Shown here in pieces: positions 27,777 through 35,316 of a stretch of 64,000 nucleotides of DNA (positions within the stretch are counted from its first letter, which is position 1; each line of letters begins with the position of its first letter). The translations under genes and the position numbers were made by a program. This DNA is from Thermoanaerobaculia bacterium (GTDB lineage Bacteria; Acidobacteriota; Thermoanaerobaculia; UBA5066): contig JAJVIN010000001.1 in the NCBI GenBank assembly GCA_022071945.1, positions 62,001 through 126,000 of the forward strand, written 5' to 3'. The notes below the pieces were generated by a model, which searched no databases, was not told the origin of the DNA, and saw only the letters and a list, made by a program, of their open reading frames with translations.

Positions 27777-29084
27777 GTGGCATCGACATCGCCCCGCAGA
27801 CCGGCGGCCCGATCGAACCGCCGGGCTCGAAAGGAAACCACGACGGCCTCATTCCCGACTCCCCTCAGAGCCCGCCACGGTCTTGTCTGCGCGGGAGGCG
27901 GCGTCATGGGGGCTTACTACGAGATGGGCGCCCTGGCCGCGATCGAGGAACGGCTCGAAAACGCGTCCCTTTGTGACTTCGACATGTTCGTCGGCGTCTC
28001 GGCCGGCTCGTACATCGGAACCCTCGTCGCCAACGGGATCTCGCCCGCTCTCCTCTACAAGATGACGCAGCGGCCGCCGGGACCGAGGACCGACATCGAC
28101 GACCTCGGATTGTTCCGGCTGAACACCCGAGAGATCCTCGAGCGGCTCGTCAAGGCTCCCGTCACCATCCTCAACGCCGGCTGGGACTATTACAAGAACC
28201 GCCACGAAACCCAGCTCACCGACCTCATTCAGTCTCTCGGCGAGCTCCTTCCCTCCGGCATCTTCACAACCGATGGGCTCGGGAAGTGGGTGGAGAACTG
28301 GCTCTCGGAACCCGGCCGCAGCAACGACTTCCGGCGTCTTGAGCGGAAGCTCCGGATCGTGGCCGTGGATCTCGACACGGGGGAGACCCGAGTCTTCGGC
28401 AAGCCGGGATCCGCGCACGTCCCGATCCACCGGGCCGTCCAGGCTTCGTGCGCCGTGCCCGGTCTCTACTGTCCCGTGAGGATCGACGGCTTCGACTACG
28501 TCGACGGCGGCGTGAGAAAGACCGCTCACATCTCCCTGGCTCTCGAGGAGAGGTGCGGACTCGTCATCTGCGTCAACCCGATCGTGCCGGTGCACCACCC
28601 TCCGCTGCAGAAGGTCTTCCACCTCTCGTATGGCGACCACGGGGTCATCGCGAGCGCGGGGCTCCCCTCCATCCTCGACCAAGTCTTCCGTGTGACGCTC
28701 CACTCGCGCATGCAGTACGGAATGGCCCGCTACCTAAGAGAGAGTCCGGACGCGGACATCCTCCTCTTCGAGCCCCGTCCCGAGGATCTCCCGCGCTTCA
28801 TGTTCAACATCATGCGCACGTCGGGCCGTGCCAGCATTGCCGAGTTCGCCTACCGGTCGACCCTCTCGAGTCTGGACAGCGACTATGGCCGGCTTTCCCG
28901 AATCTTCGAGCGGCACGGACTCCGGCTCAAGCCGCCCGCGCAGGAACCAGGCAAGGCCGAGGCCGTTTCTGGCCATCCCGGCCAGAAGCTCGCCGCTTCT
29001 CTCGAGGTCCTGGAAAAGAGGCTCGACGAGGCGGCGCCGGCGGTCCTTCCCTTCAGGAGGGGCCAGCTTCGTCTCGTCCGCTAG
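27777..29084 (+). CDS. Patatin-like phospholipase/lipid acyl hydrolase
   Basis: A 435-residue serine acyl hydrolase. The oxyanion loop is GLVCAGGGVMGAYYEMGAL, the nucleophile elbow MFVGVSAGSYIGT (GxSxG) and the dyad Asp lies in YVDGGVRKTA. The first about 40 residues are basic and disordered. The start GTG at 27777 follows a GGAGGGAGGGGGG stretch; a GTG at 27726 lies inside the preceding hairpin and is rejected. Within a granule cluster it could act on storage lipids, granule-surface phospholipid or PHA; the sequence does not say which. Confidence 0.9.
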   Translation: MASTSPRRPAARSNRRARKETTTASFPTPLRARHGLVCAGGGVMGAYYEMGALAAIEERLENASLCDFDMFVGVSAGSYIGTLVANGISPALLYKMTQRPPGPRTDIDDLGLFRLNTREILERLVKAPVTILNAGWDYYKNRHETQLTDLIQSLGELLPSGIFTTDGLGKWVENWLSEPGRSNDFRRLERKLRIVAVDLDTGETRVFGKPGSAHVPIHRAVQASCAVPGLYCPVRIDGFDYVDGGVRKTAHISLALEERCGLVICVNPIVPVHHPPLQKVFHLSYGDHGVIASAGLPSILDQVFRVTLHSRMQYGMARYLRESPDADILLFEPRPEDLPRFMFNIMRTSGRASIAEFAYRSTLSSLDSDYGRLSRIFERHGLRLKPPAQEPGKAEAVSGHPGQKLAASLEVLEKRLDEAAPAVLPFRRGQLRLVR

Positions 29085-29093
29085 CCGGGCGCT

Positions 29094-30056
29094 CTACTCG
29101 CCCGACCAGACCCCGCCCCGGCGGGCCAGCCTGGAGTCGATCATCCGCTGGATCGTGGTTCGAACGAGGTCGGTCACCTCGTTGACGATCATCGGACGCT
29201 CCGCTCCCTCTGGCGGATACGTGGGAAAAATCGGCGGACCGATGTCGATCCACCATTTCGACGGCAGCGGAATCACTCCCAGAAGGCCGAGGGCCGGGAA
29301 GAACGGCGTGATCGGGAAGTAGGGAAAGCCGAGCGGACGGCCAATCACATCGGCCTTGGCAATCGTCGGGTAGATCTCTTCCGCCCCGACGATGGCAACC
29401 GGGATGATGGGGGACTGAGTCTTCAGGGCGAGGCGAACGAACCCGCCCCGGCCGAACCGGGCCAGACGGTACCGGTCCTGGAAATACTTGCCGACCCCCT
29501 TGACGCCCTCGGGGAAGACGCCGACGAGCTCGTCGCGCATCAAGAGCCGCTCCCCGTTCTCCGGGCACGCGCGCACCTCTCCCAGCTGCCGGAGCCACGG
29601 CTGCAGGAACGGCAGCGTCGTGAACATGTCGAGGATCAGCATGCGGGCCCGGCGCTTGGCCGGGTGCTCCTTCAGAATGCCGTGCTTGACCATTCCTCCG
29701 TCGAACGGCAGGACGCCCGAGTGGTTGCACACGAGGAGCGCCCGTCCCGTGACCGGGATGTTCTCGACGCCGCCGAGCGTGACGCGCCACCACACCTTGT
29801 ACAGGAACTCCAGGAGCGTTTCCCACTGCCGGGCGGCGACCGAGTCGTAGCCGAAATCATCGAGCTCCAGGCTCTGGTTGCGCTGGCTGAAAAGGTTCCA
29901 GAGGTCGACGAGTGCCCGGGGTGAGTTGAACTGGGGGTTCTCCGCCAGGAAGCGTCTCGCCTCACCTAGGACCTTCGCCAGGGCATCGTCCGGCGCCTGG
30001 GGCGGCGGCAGGCTGGGGACGAAGGGCCGCGGGCGGACGGTCTCGTGGCCTCTCAC
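29094..30056 (-). CDS. Glycerolipid acyltransferase family protein (PlsC-like)
   Basis: A 320-residue acyltransferase. The catalytic HxxxxD motif reads VCNHSGVLPFDGGM, and the glycerophosphate-binding motif reads GVFPEGVKGVGKYF. PIIPVAIVGAEEIYPT and the C-terminal region fit the phospholipid/glycerol acyltransferase family. Residues 1-80 are an extra helical N-terminus. The GTG start overlaps the epimerase stop by 4 nt, and the gene converges on the patatin with a 9-nt gap. The acyl acceptor is unknown; lysophospholipid or a diacylglycerol-type acceptor are possible given the cluster. Confidence 0.87.
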   Translation of the reverse strand: MRGHETVRPRPFVPSLPPPQAPDDALAKVLGEARRFLAENPQFNSPRALVDLWNLFSQRNQSLELDDFGYDSVAARQWETLLEFLYKVWWRVTLGGVENIPVTGRALLVCNHSGVLPFDGGMVKHGILKEHPAKRRARMLILDMFTTLPFLQPWLRQLGEVRACPENGERLLMRDELVGVFPEGVKGVGKYFQDRYRLARFGRGGFVRLALKTQSPIIPVAIVGAEEIYPTIAKADVIGRPLGFPYFPITPFFPALGLLGVIPLPSKWWIDIGPPIFPTYPPEGAERPMIVNEVTDLVRTTIQRMIDSRLARRGGVWSGE

Positions 30057-31264
30057 AGCGCCACCCGCCTCGGGCTGGCCGCCTTCTCGGGAGGCCGGTT
30101 GCTTCCGTCGGTGTTCTCGGGGCGGAAGGGGTTCATTCTCTGTTCTTGCTGGAAATTGGACCGCCGGGCCGCGTCGGCGATGGCCTCGAAGTTGAGAATC
30201 CGGCCCCGTCCTCGCCTCGCCCGGACCGTCTGCAGGACGGTGTCGAACGTCGAGAACGATGGCGAAAAGCCCAGGACTCGCCGGGCCTTCTCGTTCGTGG
30301 CGATGCAGTTGTACCGGATGTAGTGGGCGTGGATTCCCGGGGCGAATCCGGCGCCCGCCAGCCAGGCGGCCTCGATGGCTCCGTACGCGACGGTGTGCGG
30401 GATGGGAACGGGAAGGGTCCCGTACAGGAGGAGAACCGTCGAGAGCGGCAGGACGCCCTCGGGGACGATGTTGAACGCGCCGTGCGCGCCCGGGTTCTCC
30501 AGCGCGGCCACCATGGCGGCCGTGGCGTCCTCGGGGTGAAGGAACTGGAGCAAGGGGTCGTAGCCGAGCATGGTGACCGCCGCCGGGGCCTCGAAATAGC
30601 GGGTCTTGTAGTCGCGGATCTCGGGCGAGAGCACCTGCGCGAACCTCAGGACAGCCACTTTCGCGTCCGGGTGCCGTTTCGCGTGAGTCCGGGCGTGGCG
30701 CTCGGCCTCCACGAAGTCCAGGACAAACTTGTCATGGACGTCGGCCCGCATCGGGTGGTCCTCGGTGAGGAAGTTGGGGTTGTCCCCGCGGGCGCCGTAC
30801 ACCATGGTCGTCGAGCCCAGGATGATCCTGGGGACCTTCGCCTCGCCAGCGGCCGCGAGCACGTGCAGCGCGCCGAGCGAGTTCAGCTCGTGGATGTACG
30901 TGTAGTCGTGGGAGGGGCTGCGGAGCGCAGCGAGGTGGATGATGACGTCCGGCTTTTCTTCCTTGAGGAGCTTGAAGACGGAGCCGTCCGCGTGAGGGAG
31001 ATTGAGATCCAGGAAGCGGTGCCTCACGTCCGCCGGGACGTTGGGCGCGGGCGCCAGATCGAAAACGACGATCTCCCATTCGTCCCTCGGGGCGAGGGCC
31101 CGGATCAGGCGGGCGCCGAGAAAGCCCGCTCCCCCGGTGATCGCCACCTTCGGCCGGCGCGCCACGGACGGAGTGAACCCGATTACCCGGCCTCCCTTCC
31201 GCTGGCGCGGTTTTCTCTCCTCCACCGCTCCCTCGGGAGCGGTCTTTTCCTCATCCTTCATCAT
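30053..31264 (-). CDS. NAD-dependent epimerase/dehydratase family protein (extended SDR)
   Basis: A 403-residue protein. A basic N-terminal extension (residues 1-35) precedes a Rossmann fold, KVAITGGAGFLGARLIRAL, with an Asp (VVFDLAP) that favours NAD. HLAALRSPSH and ILGSTTMVYGARGDNP follow. The usual YxxxK catalytic pair is not evident; after the segment DHPMRADVHDKFVLDFVEAE the Tyr position seems replaced. The C-terminus is low complexity. The ATG at 31264 is preceded by GGGAG 5 nt upstream. It lies between the small phasin-like gene and the acyltransferase in one minus-strand operon. Confidence 0.82.
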   Translation of the reverse strand: MMKDEEKTAPEGAVEERKPRQRKGGRVIGFTPSVARRPKVAITGGAGFLGARLIRALAPRDEWEIVVFDLAPAPNVPADVRHRFLDLNLPHADGSVFKLLKEEKPDVIIHLAALRSPSHDYTYIHELNSLGALHVLAAAGEAKVPRIILGSTTMVYGARGDNPNFLTEDHPMRADVHDKFVLDFVEAERHARTHAKRHPDAKVAVLRFAQVLSPEIRDYKTRYFEAPAAVTMLGYDPLLQFLHPEDATAAMVAALENPGAHGAFNIVPEGVLPLSTVLLLYGTLPVPIPHTVAYGAIEAAWLAGAGFAPGIHAHYIRYNCIATNEKARRVLGFSPSFSTFDTVLQTVRARRGRGRILNFEAIADAARRSNFQQEQRMNPFRPENTDGSNRPPEKAASPRRVAL

Positions 31265-31285
31265 GCGATCTCCCTGAACGAACCG

Positions 31286-31588
31286 TCAGTCCGCGGCGGC
31301 AGCCTTGCGGCGCGGACGGGGCTTTTTCTCCTCGGCCTTTTCCTTCAGCCCGGCCAGTTCGGCCTCGAGCTCGGAAATCCGGCGTTCGAGCTTCGTGAGG
31401 TCCTTGCGGGTGACGAGGTTCATCCTCTTCATGGCGACGGCCACTTGCTCGTCCACGGCTTCCTTGGCGGCAACGCCCTTCTTGAGCGCGTCGAGAAAGA
31501 CCGGATTGGCCATGAGGGTGTTGGCCAGCTTGTTGAAGAACTCCTCGCCGCGGGCCATGAGTTCCTTGATGATCGAGTCCGTCACCAT
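31286..31588 (-). CDS. Small phasin-like coiled-coil protein
   Basis: A 100-residue helical protein: TDSIIKELMARGEEFFNKLA, then MKRMNLVTRKDLTKLERRIS with a heptad zipper ELEAELAGLKEKAEE and a basic tail (KKPRPRRKAAAAD). The pattern L-x-TR-x-D-x-x-L-x-x-RI-x-x-LE resembles the C-terminal segment of PhaI/PhaF phasins and of the phasin at 27066. The start is ATG 31588, 5 nt after AGGAGG; a longer frame from 31612 would place that site inside the coding region. First gene of the minus operon, divergent from the ArsA gene across the 21-bp repeat array. Confidence 0.75.
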   Translation of the reverse strand: MVTDSIIKELMARGEEFFNKLANTLMANPVFLDALKKGVAAKEAVDEQVAVAMKRMNLVTRKDLTKLERRISELEAELAGLKEKAEEKKPRPRRKAAAAD

Positions 31589-31659
31589 CTTTTCCTCCTG
31601 GTGCGTCCGCACCGAGACCAGCCAGCGATTATCCTGCCTGAAGACCGAATCAGGAACTG

Positions 31660-31764
31660 CGAGTACGGCCCAATCTTCCGCGAGTTGGGCACGATCTTGG
31701 GCGAGTACGGCTCAAAGTTGGGCGAGTACGGCTCAAGCCTGGGCGATCAAGATCCAAAGTTGGG
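31660..31764. repeat. Five 21-bp direct repeats in a divergent intergenic region
   Basis: Units begin at 31660, 31681, 31702, 31723 and 31744. The best-conserved core is CGAGTACGGCTCAA, ending in TTGGG or CTGGG; units 3 and 4 are nearly identical, and units 2 and 5 are the most diverged. The 21-bp period is two DNA turns, so bound proteins would line up on one face. The array fills most of the 191-bp gap between the phasin-like and ArsA genes. Confidence 0.85.
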
Positions 31765-31779
31765 GGAAACTAGCGCTGG

Positions 31780-33672
31780 ATGGCTCCCGCCCCCCTCCCC
31801 GACTCGATCACCGCTGTTCTGCGACACAGGCTGGTCATCGTCTCCGGCAAGGGAGGCGTGGGAAAGACGGTCGTCGCCTCGGCCCTGGCGGCCCTGTCTG
31901 CCCGCGGCGGACGGCGAACCCTCCTCGTTTCGAGCGATGGCCGGGGCGATGCCGCGGCCCTCTTCGGTCATCCGGACCCCGGGTACACCGAATCACCCCT
32001 CGAGAAGGACCTCAGCGCGCTGACGGCGGAATTCGACTCCCTGCTTGCGGACTTCGTGAACGAGAGCGTTCCCCTCACCCTCATCGCGGACAGAATCCTG
32101 GCCTCCTCGACCTTCAGGTACTTCACGAGGGCCACCCCGGGGCTCCCCGACCTGCTCCTGCTCGGGAAGCTCCGCCACGTCCTCCAGAGACCCCGGCGTG
32201 GACGCAACAGCGGTGCGTACGACACGATCGTCCTCGACTGTCCGGCGACCGGCCACGCCATCTCGCTTCTCGCCTTGTCACGGACGATCATGAAGACCGT
32301 CCCGGCCGGTCCGATGCGAAAGGTGGCGGTCGACCTCGACAAGTTCCTGACGACTCCGGGCTTCTCGACCCTGGTCGGGGTGTGTGAACCCGCGGAGTTC
32401 GCCGTCGCCGAGGCCTCGGAGCTCTTTGACGCAGCCTGGAAGAGATCCGGTCTGCGGGGATCGCTCCTCGTCGTGAACCGCCGCGGGCGGGGAAGCCGGC
32501 AGGCCGTGCTGCCAACGATCGAGATCCCATCCCTTTCCGTTCCCGAGATCCCGCCAGCCTCGATGGAGGCCCCGATGGACGGCGAGTTCGAGGCCGACAA
32601 GGCCTTCTTCGAGGAGTTCGTGCGCTCCTTCCCGGCGGGTGAGAAGCCGGCGCCTCGCCCCGTGCACAGTTCGGTCCGGCGCCTCGCCACGACGACGACG
32701 AGCCCCATCGAGACGGCGTTCTCGACGAATCTCCTCGTATTGCTCGGCCCGGGGGGTGTCGGCAAGACGACGCTCTCGGCGGCCTCTGGAATTGCCGCCG
32801 CCGCCACCGGGAAATCCGTCGTGGTCCTCACGGTCGATCCGGCCCGGCGGCTCGCTCAAGCCCTCGGAATCGACGTGTCCAACGAGCCCGTGCCCGTCAC
32901 GAAGTCCGGAGAAGTCCTGTCCGGAAAGCTCTATGCCCAGCAGATCGACCCGCGGGCCGTCTTCAACCGCCTGCTCAGCCGGATCGCAACCCCCGCGGCC
33001 GCGGCCCGGATCCGGGAGAACCGTCTTTTCGACGGCCTCGTCGATTCCCTGCCGGGTGTCCTCGAGTACATGGGAGTGGAGGCTCTCTTCGAGCACGCCC
33101 AGGACGGCCGGTTCGACCTGATCGTTCTCGACACCCCGCCGGCTGCCCGCGGAATCGAGTTCCTCGACTCTCCCAAGCGAATGGTCGAACTCCTCTCCAA
33201 CGACGCCCTGAAGTGGTTCCTGAAAGAGGACTCCCTTCTCGGCCGGGCCTTCTCGGGCGCGGCCCGAGGAACCTCCGCCCTCCTCAAGCTGGCGGACAGG
33301 CTCCTGGGGCTGGGCTTTCTCTCAGACATGGCCGAGTTCTTCCGGGTCTTCGAGGGTCTCTATGCCGGTTTCGAGGAGCGGAGCCGCGTCATCGAGGCCG
33401 AGATAGCCAGAGCCCGGTTCTTCCTCGTCGCGTCCCCCGACAGGTCCGCGCTCAGGACCGTCGAGACCCTCAGAAGGAGCCTCGGCGACCGGGGGTCGGA
33501 GGCCGGGCTCTTCATCAACCGGGTGCCCCCGGACGGGCTGCCCCTCGAGTTCCTTCCGCCCGGATTGCGATCCCTGCCCCGCTTTCTGATTGAAGAAAGC
33601 GGCGGCCAGGTCGAGGACATCCCGTGGGATCTCTCCCGAGCGCTCCTGGCACCCGCCCCGGTTTCCTCCTGA
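31780..33672 (+). CDS. Fused tandem ArsA/GET3-family ATPase
   Basis: A 630-residue protein with two ArsA-type NTPase domains. Domain 1 (residues about 10-290) has VIVSGKGGVGKTVVASALAA with the signature Lys, and DTIVLDCPATGHAISLL. Domain 2 (about 318-625) has LLVLLGPGGVGKTTLSAASG, where Pro replaces the signature Lys, VVLTVDPARRLAQALGID and LIVLDTPPAARGIEFLD. ArsA homologues drive arsenite pumps or tail-anchored protein targeting, but no arsenic genes are present. The granule context suggests targeting or assembly of granule or membrane proteins. The start ATG at 31780 gives an N-terminus 10 residues before the first beta strand. Confidence 0.85.
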   Translation: MAPAPLPDSITAVLRHRLVIVSGKGGVGKTVVASALAALSARGGRRTLLVSSDGRGDAAALFGHPDPGYTESPLEKDLSALTAEFDSLLADFVNESVPLTLIADRILASSTFRYFTRATPGLPDLLLLGKLRHVLQRPRRGRNSGAYDTIVLDCPATGHAISLLALSRTIMKTVPAGPMRKVAVDLDKFLTTPGFSTLVGVCEPAEFAVAEASELFDAAWKRSGLRGSLLVVNRRGRGSRQAVLPTIEIPSLSVPEIPPASMEAPMDGEFEADKAFFEEFVRSFPAGEKPAPRPVHSSVRRLATTTTSPIETAFSTNLLVLLGPGGVGKTTLSAASGIAAAATGKSVVVLTVDPARRLAQALGIDVSNEPVPVTKSGEVLSGKLYAQQIDPRAVFNRLLSRIATPAAAARIRENRLFDGLVDSLPGVLEYMGVEALFEHAQDGRFDLIVLDTPPAARGIEFLDSPKRMVELLSNDALKWFLKEDSLLGRAFSGAARGTSALLKLADRLLGLGFLSDMAEFFRVFEGLYAGFEERSRVIEAEIARARFFLVASPDRSALRTVETLRRSLGDRGSEAGLFINRVPPDGLPLEFLPPGLRSLPRFLIEESGGQVEDIPWDLSRALLAPAPVSS

Positions 33673-33675
33673 GCG

Positions 33676-33733
33676 CGCCCGGACATTTCGAGATTACGTC
33701 TCATGTAGACGCAACGCGCTAACGCTCCGGGCG
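33676..33733. other. Convergent intergenic structure containing the right flanking repeat
   Basis: CGCCCGGA (33676-33683) can pair with TCCGGGCG (33726-33733). Between them lie a small GAGA-TTACG-TCTC hairpin (33689-33701) and the palindrome at 33705-33723. It sits between the stops of the ArsA gene and hutH and may end transcription from both sides. Confidence 0.35.
33705..33723. repeat. Right flanking inverted repeat of the granule cluster
   Basis: GTAGACGCAACGCGCTAAC matches the reverse complement of 26304-26322 at 17 of 19 positions. The shared perfect core is 15 bp (GTTAGCGCGTTGCGT, read inward from each end). Together the two copies bracket a 7.4-kb block. Confidence 0.6.
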
Positions 33734-33750
33734 GCTCGCGGAGTCTGTAA

Positions 33751-35283
33751 TCAGAGGAGATTCCCGAGGAGACCGGGAAGATCCTTGCGGATCACGCGTC
33801 GCGCCGCCTCGATGTCTGCCGCCGCGTAGCGGTCGTGATCCCAGGCAGAGACGGAGGTCCGGAGGAGCGCGCACGCTTCCTCGAGAATCGGGGACGAACG
33901 GAGCGGACGGCGGAACTCCATGGCCTGGGCGGCAGCGAGGAACTCGATTGCCAGGACACCCTCCAGGTTCTCGACGTTTCTTTCGAACTTGCGCGCCGCA
34001 ATCGGCCCCATCGAGACGTGGTCCTCCTTTCCAGCGGAGGTCGGAATCGAATCGACCGAGGCTGGGAACGAGTTCGCCTTGCACTCGGAGACGAGAGCGG
34101 CGGCCGTCACGTGAATCATCATGAACCCCGAGTTCAGGCCGGGCTCGCTCACGAGGAAGGCGGGCAAATCCCCCGACAGGGAAGGATTGACGAGCCGTTC
34201 CGTCCGGCGCTCGGAGATCGAGGCCAGGTCCGTCACCGCGGCCGCGAGCAGGTCGAACGTCAGGGCCACGGGAGCGGCGTGGAAGTTCCCGCCCGAGATC
34301 AGGACTCCCCCGCCGTTCTCGTCCTCCGCGAAGACCATCGGGTTGTCCGTCGCGGCGTTCATCTCCGTCTCGACGACCCTCCGTGCGTGGGAAGCGGCGT
34401 CCCGGACGGTGCCGTGAACCTGCGGGGCGCAGCGGAGGGCATAGGCGTCCTGGACGGACTGGCAGGCCCGGTGGCTCTCGCGAAGGGCCGAGCCCTTCAG
34501 GAGCTCGCGGAGATTGCTCGCCGAGGCCAGCTGGCCGGGGTGGGGGCGGGCCTGGTGGATCCGCAGGTCAAAAGCCGCATCTGTACCCTTGAGCGCGTCC
34601 AGGGACAGAGCGCAGATGAGGTCGGCAGCCCGCAGGAGCCTCAGAAGGCGCGCCAGGGCGAGAGCTCCGACCGCCGTCGTCATCTGGGTTCCGTTGATGA
34701 GGGCGAGGCCCTCCTTTGCCTGGAAGGTCACGGGACGGAGCCCTTCTTTTTCGAGGGCCAGGCGAGTTGGGACTCTTTGCCCGCGATGGAAGACTTCTCC
34801 TTCTCCGAGAAGGGTCAAGGCGAGGTGCGCGAGCGGGGCCAGGTCGCCGGAGGCACCCACGGAGCCCTGACACGGGACGACGGCCACGACATCCCGGGAC
34901 AGGAGGTCGAGGAGGCACTCGAGAGTTGTGCGCCGAACGCCCGAGAAGCCCTTCGCCAGGCAGTTGGCGCGCAGGAGCATGAGCGAGCGGGCAACGGGAA
35001 CGGGCAAGGGATCGCCCGTCCCGGCGGCGTGGCTCCTGACGAGGTTGAGCTGGAGCTCTTCGAGTTTGTGGTGCGGGATGACGACGTCCGAGAACTTTCC
35101 GAAACCGGTGGTGACTCCGTAAACCACCCGGTCCTCGGCAATGGCGCGATCGATGACCGCCCGCGCCGCGTCCACGCGGCGGGCGGCGAGGGGAGAAAGC
35201 GTGGTGGAGACGCCCTCGTGAGCGGCCCTGTCGAGATCCTCCAGGGCCAGGGATTCCCCGTCCAGAATGAGTGAATGAGGCAT
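33751..35283 (-). CDS. hutH: Histidine ammonia-lyase
   Basis: First step of histidine degradation, giving urocanate and ammonia. In 510 residues the MIO cofactor triad Ala-Ser-Gly is in CQGSVGASGDLAPLAHLAL, near residue 145. Other motifs are YGVTTGFGKFSDV with the catalytic Tyr, LINGTQMTTAVGALAL, HPGQLASASNLRELL, NAATDNPMVF and SAGKEDHVSMGPIAARK. The ATG at 35283 gives the normal N-terminus; an upstream extension in frame lacks similarity. GAGAAT at 35291-35296 precedes the start by 7 nt. It lies back-to-back with purA and is separated from hutU by the granule cluster. Confidence 0.97.
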   Translation of the reverse strand: MPHSLILDGESLALEDLDRAAHEGVSTTLSPLAARRVDAARAVIDRAIAEDRVVYGVTTGFGKFSDVVIPHHKLEELQLNLVRSHAAGTGDPLPVPVARSLMLLRANCLAKGFSGVRRTTLECLLDLLSRDVVAVVPCQGSVGASGDLAPLAHLALTLLGEGEVFHRGQRVPTRLALEKEGLRPVTFQAKEGLALINGTQMTTAVGALALARLLRLLRAADLICALSLDALKGTDAAFDLRIHQARPHPGQLASASNLRELLKGSALRESHRACQSVQDAYALRCAPQVHGTVRDAASHARRVVETEMNAATDNPMVFAEDENGGGVLISGGNFHAAPVALTFDLLAAAVTDLASISERRTERLVNPSLSGDLPAFLVSEPGLNSGFMMIHVTAAALVSECKANSFPASVDSIPTSAGKEDHVSMGPIAARKFERNVENLEGVLAIEFLAAAQAMEFRRPLRSSPILEEACALLRTSVSAWDHDRYAAADIEAARRVIRKDLPGLLGNLL

Positions 35284-35290
35284 CGGGGCG

Positions 35291-35296
35291 ATTCTC
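35291..35296 (-). promoter_or_regulatory. -10 box GAGAAT for hutH
   Basis: On the minus strand GAGAAT ends 7 nt before the ATG at 35283. Only 33 bp separate the hutH and purA start codons, so each promoter extends into the other gene. Confidence 0.4.
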
Positions 35297-35304
35297 GCAT
35301 CGCT

Positions 35305-35310
35305 TAGAAT
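35305..35310 (+). promoter_or_regulatory. -10 box TAGAAT for purA
   Basis: TAGAAT ends 6 nt before the GTG at 35317, so the transcript would start at the codon itself. No Shine-Dalgarno site is present. Confidence 0.5.
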
Positions 35311-35316
35311 TGATGG

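Noticed and set aside
26304-33723. Transposon with terminal inverted repeats
   Set aside because: No transposase or resolvase gene and no target-site duplication next to the repeats; kept only as a flanking-repeat observation.
34969-34985. Further copy of the 18-bp GC repeat in hutH
   Set aside because: Only a short AGTTGGCGCGC match is shared, which is expected by chance in such GC-rich coding DNA.
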